NCBI GenBank assembly: GCA_964573885.1
Contig: CAZNLL010000002.1
Location: 24,665-88,664 of the forward strand
Origin: CAZNLL01 sp964573885
GTDB taxonomy: Bacteria > Desulfobacterota > DSM-4660 > Desulfatiglandales > Desulfatiglandaceae
Direction of reading: 5' to 3'
DNA: 64,000 nt
Shown here: positions 61,710-64,000 of the stretch, piece by piece
Numbering within the stretch: the first letter of the stretch is position 1
Layout of the letters: every line of letters begins with the position of its first letter
Program-made: the position numbers and the translations under genes
Notes under the pieces: model-generated
What the model saw: the letters and a program-made list of their open reading frames with translations, nothing else
Databases searched by the model: none
What the model was told of the DNA's origin: nothing

Positions 61710-61771
61710 TTAAAACATGAATTTGGTCACATATCCACCAAACCCAGGTCAGGAATGAACCGCCTGATTCT

Positions 61772-62254
61772 TTAGCCATTTTCCAGTATCTTTTTCAGGT
61801 TTTGACCCTCTTCTTTCATGTGGCTTTTGACACTCGCCAGGTTCTGCTGAAGCTGTTTTTTGAAGAAAGTTTTGACCACCCAGCCATGCCGGAAAATACC
61901 TGAAGCCCTAAAAACGCACGTTTCTCCTCTTTGCTCAATGAAAAATCTATTCTTAGGGAAATACCTTCTGAGCAATCGAGATACCGGCGCATACTCAATT
62001 TCTTTATTTGTGACTACTTTGGTGACCATGAATTTAAGCCTATGAATCTTTCCATGAAGGTATTCTTTGGCGTACGCAACGGATCCCTCTTCCCAGGGGC
62101 GACCTTTTACCCAGCGCAGCGAAACATGATCATCACGATGCCACGCGCGGTAGCTTTCATCGTCGACGAGGCCGGTAAGAAAATTGAAGATCCTCTCAGG
62201 TGTCGTCTTGATTTCTATTGAATCGGTCAGGACAATGTCTTCCAGTAAGGCCAT
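61772..62254 (-). CDS. SRPBCC (START/polyketide-cyclase-like) family protein
   Basis: A 160-residue protein with the SRPBCC-type helix-grip pattern: SIEIKTTPERIFNFLTGLVDDESY at the N terminus, strand SLRWVKGRPWEEGSVAY, and a C-terminal amphipathic helix (QLQQNLASVKSHMKEEGQNLKKIL). Such proteins bind hydrophobic ligands. The ATG at 62254 has GGAG at 8 nt and is preferred over 62269. Unlike in intact operons, the preceding gene is a DUF169 pseudogene. Confidence 0.8.
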   Translation of the reverse strand: MALLEDIVLTDSIEIKTTPERIFNFLTGLVDDESYRAWHRDDHVSLRWVKGRPWEEGSVAYAKEYLHGKIHRLKFMVTKVVTNKEIEYAPVSRLLRRYFPKNRFFIEQRGETCVFRASGIFRHGWVVKTFFKKQLQQNLASVKSHMKEEGQNLKKILENG

Positions 62255-62265
62255 ATCCCATCTCC

Positions 62266-62672
62266 TCAAATAACGCCCGGTTCATCGGGCGCCCACCTTA
62301 AAATAGAAATGGTGTTGAACATGCCAAAAGGGACTGTAAAACTGAGCCCGTCCGTTCGAAAGAACTTGCGGGCCGATGGATCCCAGCCCCCAAGCACGGC
62401 CCGGTTCTGTCCCTCTGCCAGGTATTTCCGGGGCCAAGTAATAAGGTTGGTGCAGGCAGCACGCCAAGGCGAGGCAACCACCTCAGGATCATTGGTCACA
62501 AAACCCGCCAGTCGATCGCCCCTTTCACTTCTTTTTCGCGCGTCGGCAGGTCCATGGGTTCCGGTGAAAATCCCTCTGAAGGCTTTTCGTCGCCATAAAA
62601 AATACCCATCGGCTCCTCGTACGCCCCCAGTATTTCGAGGAACTCATGTAGCTTCTTTGTCCCCTGGTTCAT
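62266..62672 (-). pseudogene. DUF169 family protein, internally deleted and frameshifted
   Basis: The N-terminal part (ATG 62672, AGGAGG ribosome site; MNQGTKKLHEFLEILGAYEE) ends GAIDWRVL, stop. The next frame continues FVTNDPEVVASPWRAACTN to the stop at 62266 through VLGGWDPSARKFFRTD. Both halves are the typical start and late part of DUF169 proteins, which occur in many sulfate reducers at about 250 aa. Roughly 100 residues with the family Cys-rich middle are gone, and the reading frame shifts at the junction near 62500. It is therefore a pseudogene. Confidence 0.75.
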
Positions 62673-62786
62673 TGGGACCTCCTTCCTAATAACATCGCTG
62701 AGGGATACAAACCACGTATGTGAGGTTGAAATGCCGATTGCCCATCCCCGTTTGTAGCTGGAACCAGGCCCCCTTCGCATTTCACA

Positions 62787-63065
62787 TTAGGCTTTCATGA
62801 GTACAAGCCATTCTTTATCCGCGCCGGGAACCAAATTTTTTGCAGCCTTGTCTAAAGCCGAACCATCCTTTTTATAAAGATGCTTGTAGACTAACTGTCC
62901 GACCTCGTGCCGTTTCAGCCTATCGGGCAATTTGGTGTACCATATGCAACCTGAACCACCTTTGTGAATGGCAGCGCCAAGGACAGCATCTTTTAGAAGA
63001 TACCAATCCTCTCTCTTTAGTCCCGAGCCATACAAACCGCTCATAAGTCTACCCGTCAATTTCAA
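62787..63065 (-). CDS. Hypothetical protein
   Basis: A 92-residue soluble-looking protein, rich in Lys and Gly (YKHLYKKDGSALDKAAKNLVPGADKEW). No family is recognised and there are no membrane segments or signal peptide. M8 is an alternative start. It lies between the DUF169 pseudogene and the substrate-binding protein gene on the same strand, in a region with several relics, so it could itself be a fragment or a spurious frame. Confidence 0.5.
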   Translation of the reverse strand: MKLTGRLMSGLYGSGLKREDWYLLKDAVLGAAIHKGGSGCIWYTKLPDRLKRHEVGQLVYKHLYKKDGSALDKAAKNLVPGADKEWLVLMKA

Positions 63066-63161
63066 ATTCGTAACGCAATCCTTCCTTAATCGTTAAGACT
63101 TCTGTTTATTATCTCGAAGTAGACCTCATGCATTTCAAGATTTTTTGGATTGCTCAAAATA

Positions 63162-63932
63162 TCATTTGAGATATTTGTCGAATATCTGTTCGCAGACCCC
63201 GGTTCGCCGGATATGCGTCAGGCCCTCATTAAAATCGTCTCTGATTTTCCGGCTCTTGAAATTAACCTGAAATTCCGTCGGAATCGGAAATATCTCATGA
63301 TAAACCACTTCATCAGTCACATCTATCTGCCCGGAAAGCTGTTTTGTAAACCAGATAAAAATCGACTTATCTATTATGAGAACCGTTTTGTCTTTCCTCC
63401 AGAAAAGGCTGACTTGATCTCTCTGAACCGGAAGCTCATGATACTTTTCCATATAAGGCGCCTTCACATCCGGTGAAAACAGAGAGGCGAAGTCTCTTCC
63501 CAGATCTCTGTGCGCATTCTGCCAGGTGATGATGTTCTTACCTTTCAGATCCTCAATGCCCTTCAGAACTATCCCGGATCCTTTCTTGGTAATGGCATAA
63601 TTTTCAAACCCTATAAAATTATCGGAATAATAGGTCCCGTCATCTGTCTCTCTCACTCCCGCCGCAGCATCCAGTCCCAGCCGGGCGACGGCGCCTTCCA
63701 ATTGCTTGTATGAATACTGCTGAACTCTGAAGCTATGCCCCCTGTAGCTCAATGCCTTCCGGACGATTTCCAATTCCAATCCGTCGGTCCCGCTATTCAT
63801 AACAAAGGGCGGAATATCATAGGAAAAGGCTATCTCAAGTTCTTCGGCACAAACAGAGAAATGGGTCAGCAAGGAAAGCGGCAAAGCCAGAAATCCCAGC
63901 AGCATGAATCTCAATTTCTTCCTACTCTTCAT
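63162..63932 (-). CDS. Family 3 solute-binding protein (amino-acid ABC transporter-like)
   Basis: A 256-residue periplasmic protein with an N-terminal signal peptide (KLRFMLLGFLALPLSLLTHFSVCAEE, cleavage near residue 29). The mature sequence has the SBP_bac_3 pattern: LEIAFSYDIPPFVMNS, LELEIVRKALSYRGHSF, and two-lobed features such as FIGFENYAITKKGSG, LKGKNI and GLTHIRRTGVCEQIFDKYL at the end. No ABC transporter genes are visible nearby, so it may serve a remote permease or act as a signalling sensor. A ribosome site AGAGGATAAC precedes the ATG; downstream of its stop are 96 nt without features. Confidence 0.85.
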   Translation of the reverse strand: MKSRKKLRFMLLGFLALPLSLLTHFSVCAEELEIAFSYDIPPFVMNSGTDGLELEIVRKALSYRGHSFRVQQYSYKQLEGAVARLGLDAAAGVRETDDGTYYSDNFIGFENYAITKKGSGIVLKGIEDLKGKNIITWQNAHRDLGRDFASLFSPDVKAPYMEKYHELPVQRDQVSLFWRKDKTVLIIDKSIFIWFTKQLSGQIDVTDEVVYHEIFPIPTEFQVNFKSRKIRDDFNEGLTHIRRTGVCEQIFDKYLK

Positions 63933-64000
63933 GTTATCCTCTTGTTATTACCTGAATTTTGCACGTAAATTAGCCAAAAAATAGAAAACCATCTGGGAGT

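Overview
The window looks like chromosomal DNA of an anaerobic, GC-rich, Gram-negative bacterium, most likely a deltaproteobacterium (Desulfobacterota). The grounds are a diderm dcw cluster with a meso-DAP-type MurE, lipoproteins, a 2-oxoacid:ferredoxin oxidoreductase, 2-hydroxyacyl-CoA dehydratase subunits, HyuA/HyuB, and DUF169 and DUF2059 relics. The affiliation is inferred from gene content, not from a phylogenetic marker.

1-17.2 kb (minus strand): a nearly complete division and cell-wall (dcw) cluster in the order mraZ-rsmH-ftsL-ftsI-murE-murF-[receiver]-mraY-murD-ftsW-murG-murC-murB-ftsQ-ftsA-ftsZ (ftsZ cut by the window edge). It is tightly packed, lacks ddl, and carries a stand-alone CheY-like receiver between murF and mraY. 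Upstream of mraZ a near-consensus promoter overlaps four 10-bp direct repeats that look like the MraZ operator.

17.2-24.3 kb (minus): a small membrane protein, a lipid kinase, an HDAC-like deacetylase, a ferritin-like protein, a KOW/SH3-like small protein, a radical SAM protein, a C-terminally shortened amidohydrolase, a bacterial cereblon-like (CULT) protein, and a two-subunit UxaA-type dehydratase. 24.3-26.1 kb holds a thiolase-like protein and a DUF2059 remnant. 26.1-33.5 kb (plus) is one long operon: ComB-like phosphatase, HyuA, HyuB and a four-subunit 2-oxoacid:ferredoxin oxidoreductase.

33.5-43 kb: a pilD-histidine kinase-NtrC-type regulator operon, a TsaC/YciO protein, and hisC-cmk-rpsA-sppA. 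43-45 kb: an HU gene, a long SRP RNA with an Alu domain, pgeF and a lipoprotein. 45-51.4 kb (minus): two 2-hydroxyacyl-CoA dehydratase subunits, an MliC-like lipoprotein, a ferredoxin-nitroreductase fusion, and a second UxaA pair behind a GntR regulator. 51.5-57.6 kb: an unusual PEP-synthase-like protein with a lectin-like tail, and a Ca2+-type P-type ATPase. 57.7-64 kb is looser and carries gene relics (GspG-like, DUF169) among small metabolic and hypothetical genes.

Two short non-coding elements (21.13-21.33 kb and 60.34-60.48 kb) share both ends and are each flanked by a perfect 4-bp direct repeat. They look like a MITE family. The most unusual items are these elements, the CULT protein, the MraZ operator, the PEP-utilising/lectin fusion and the gene relics. 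No CRISPR array, tRNA, rRNA or prophage was seen.
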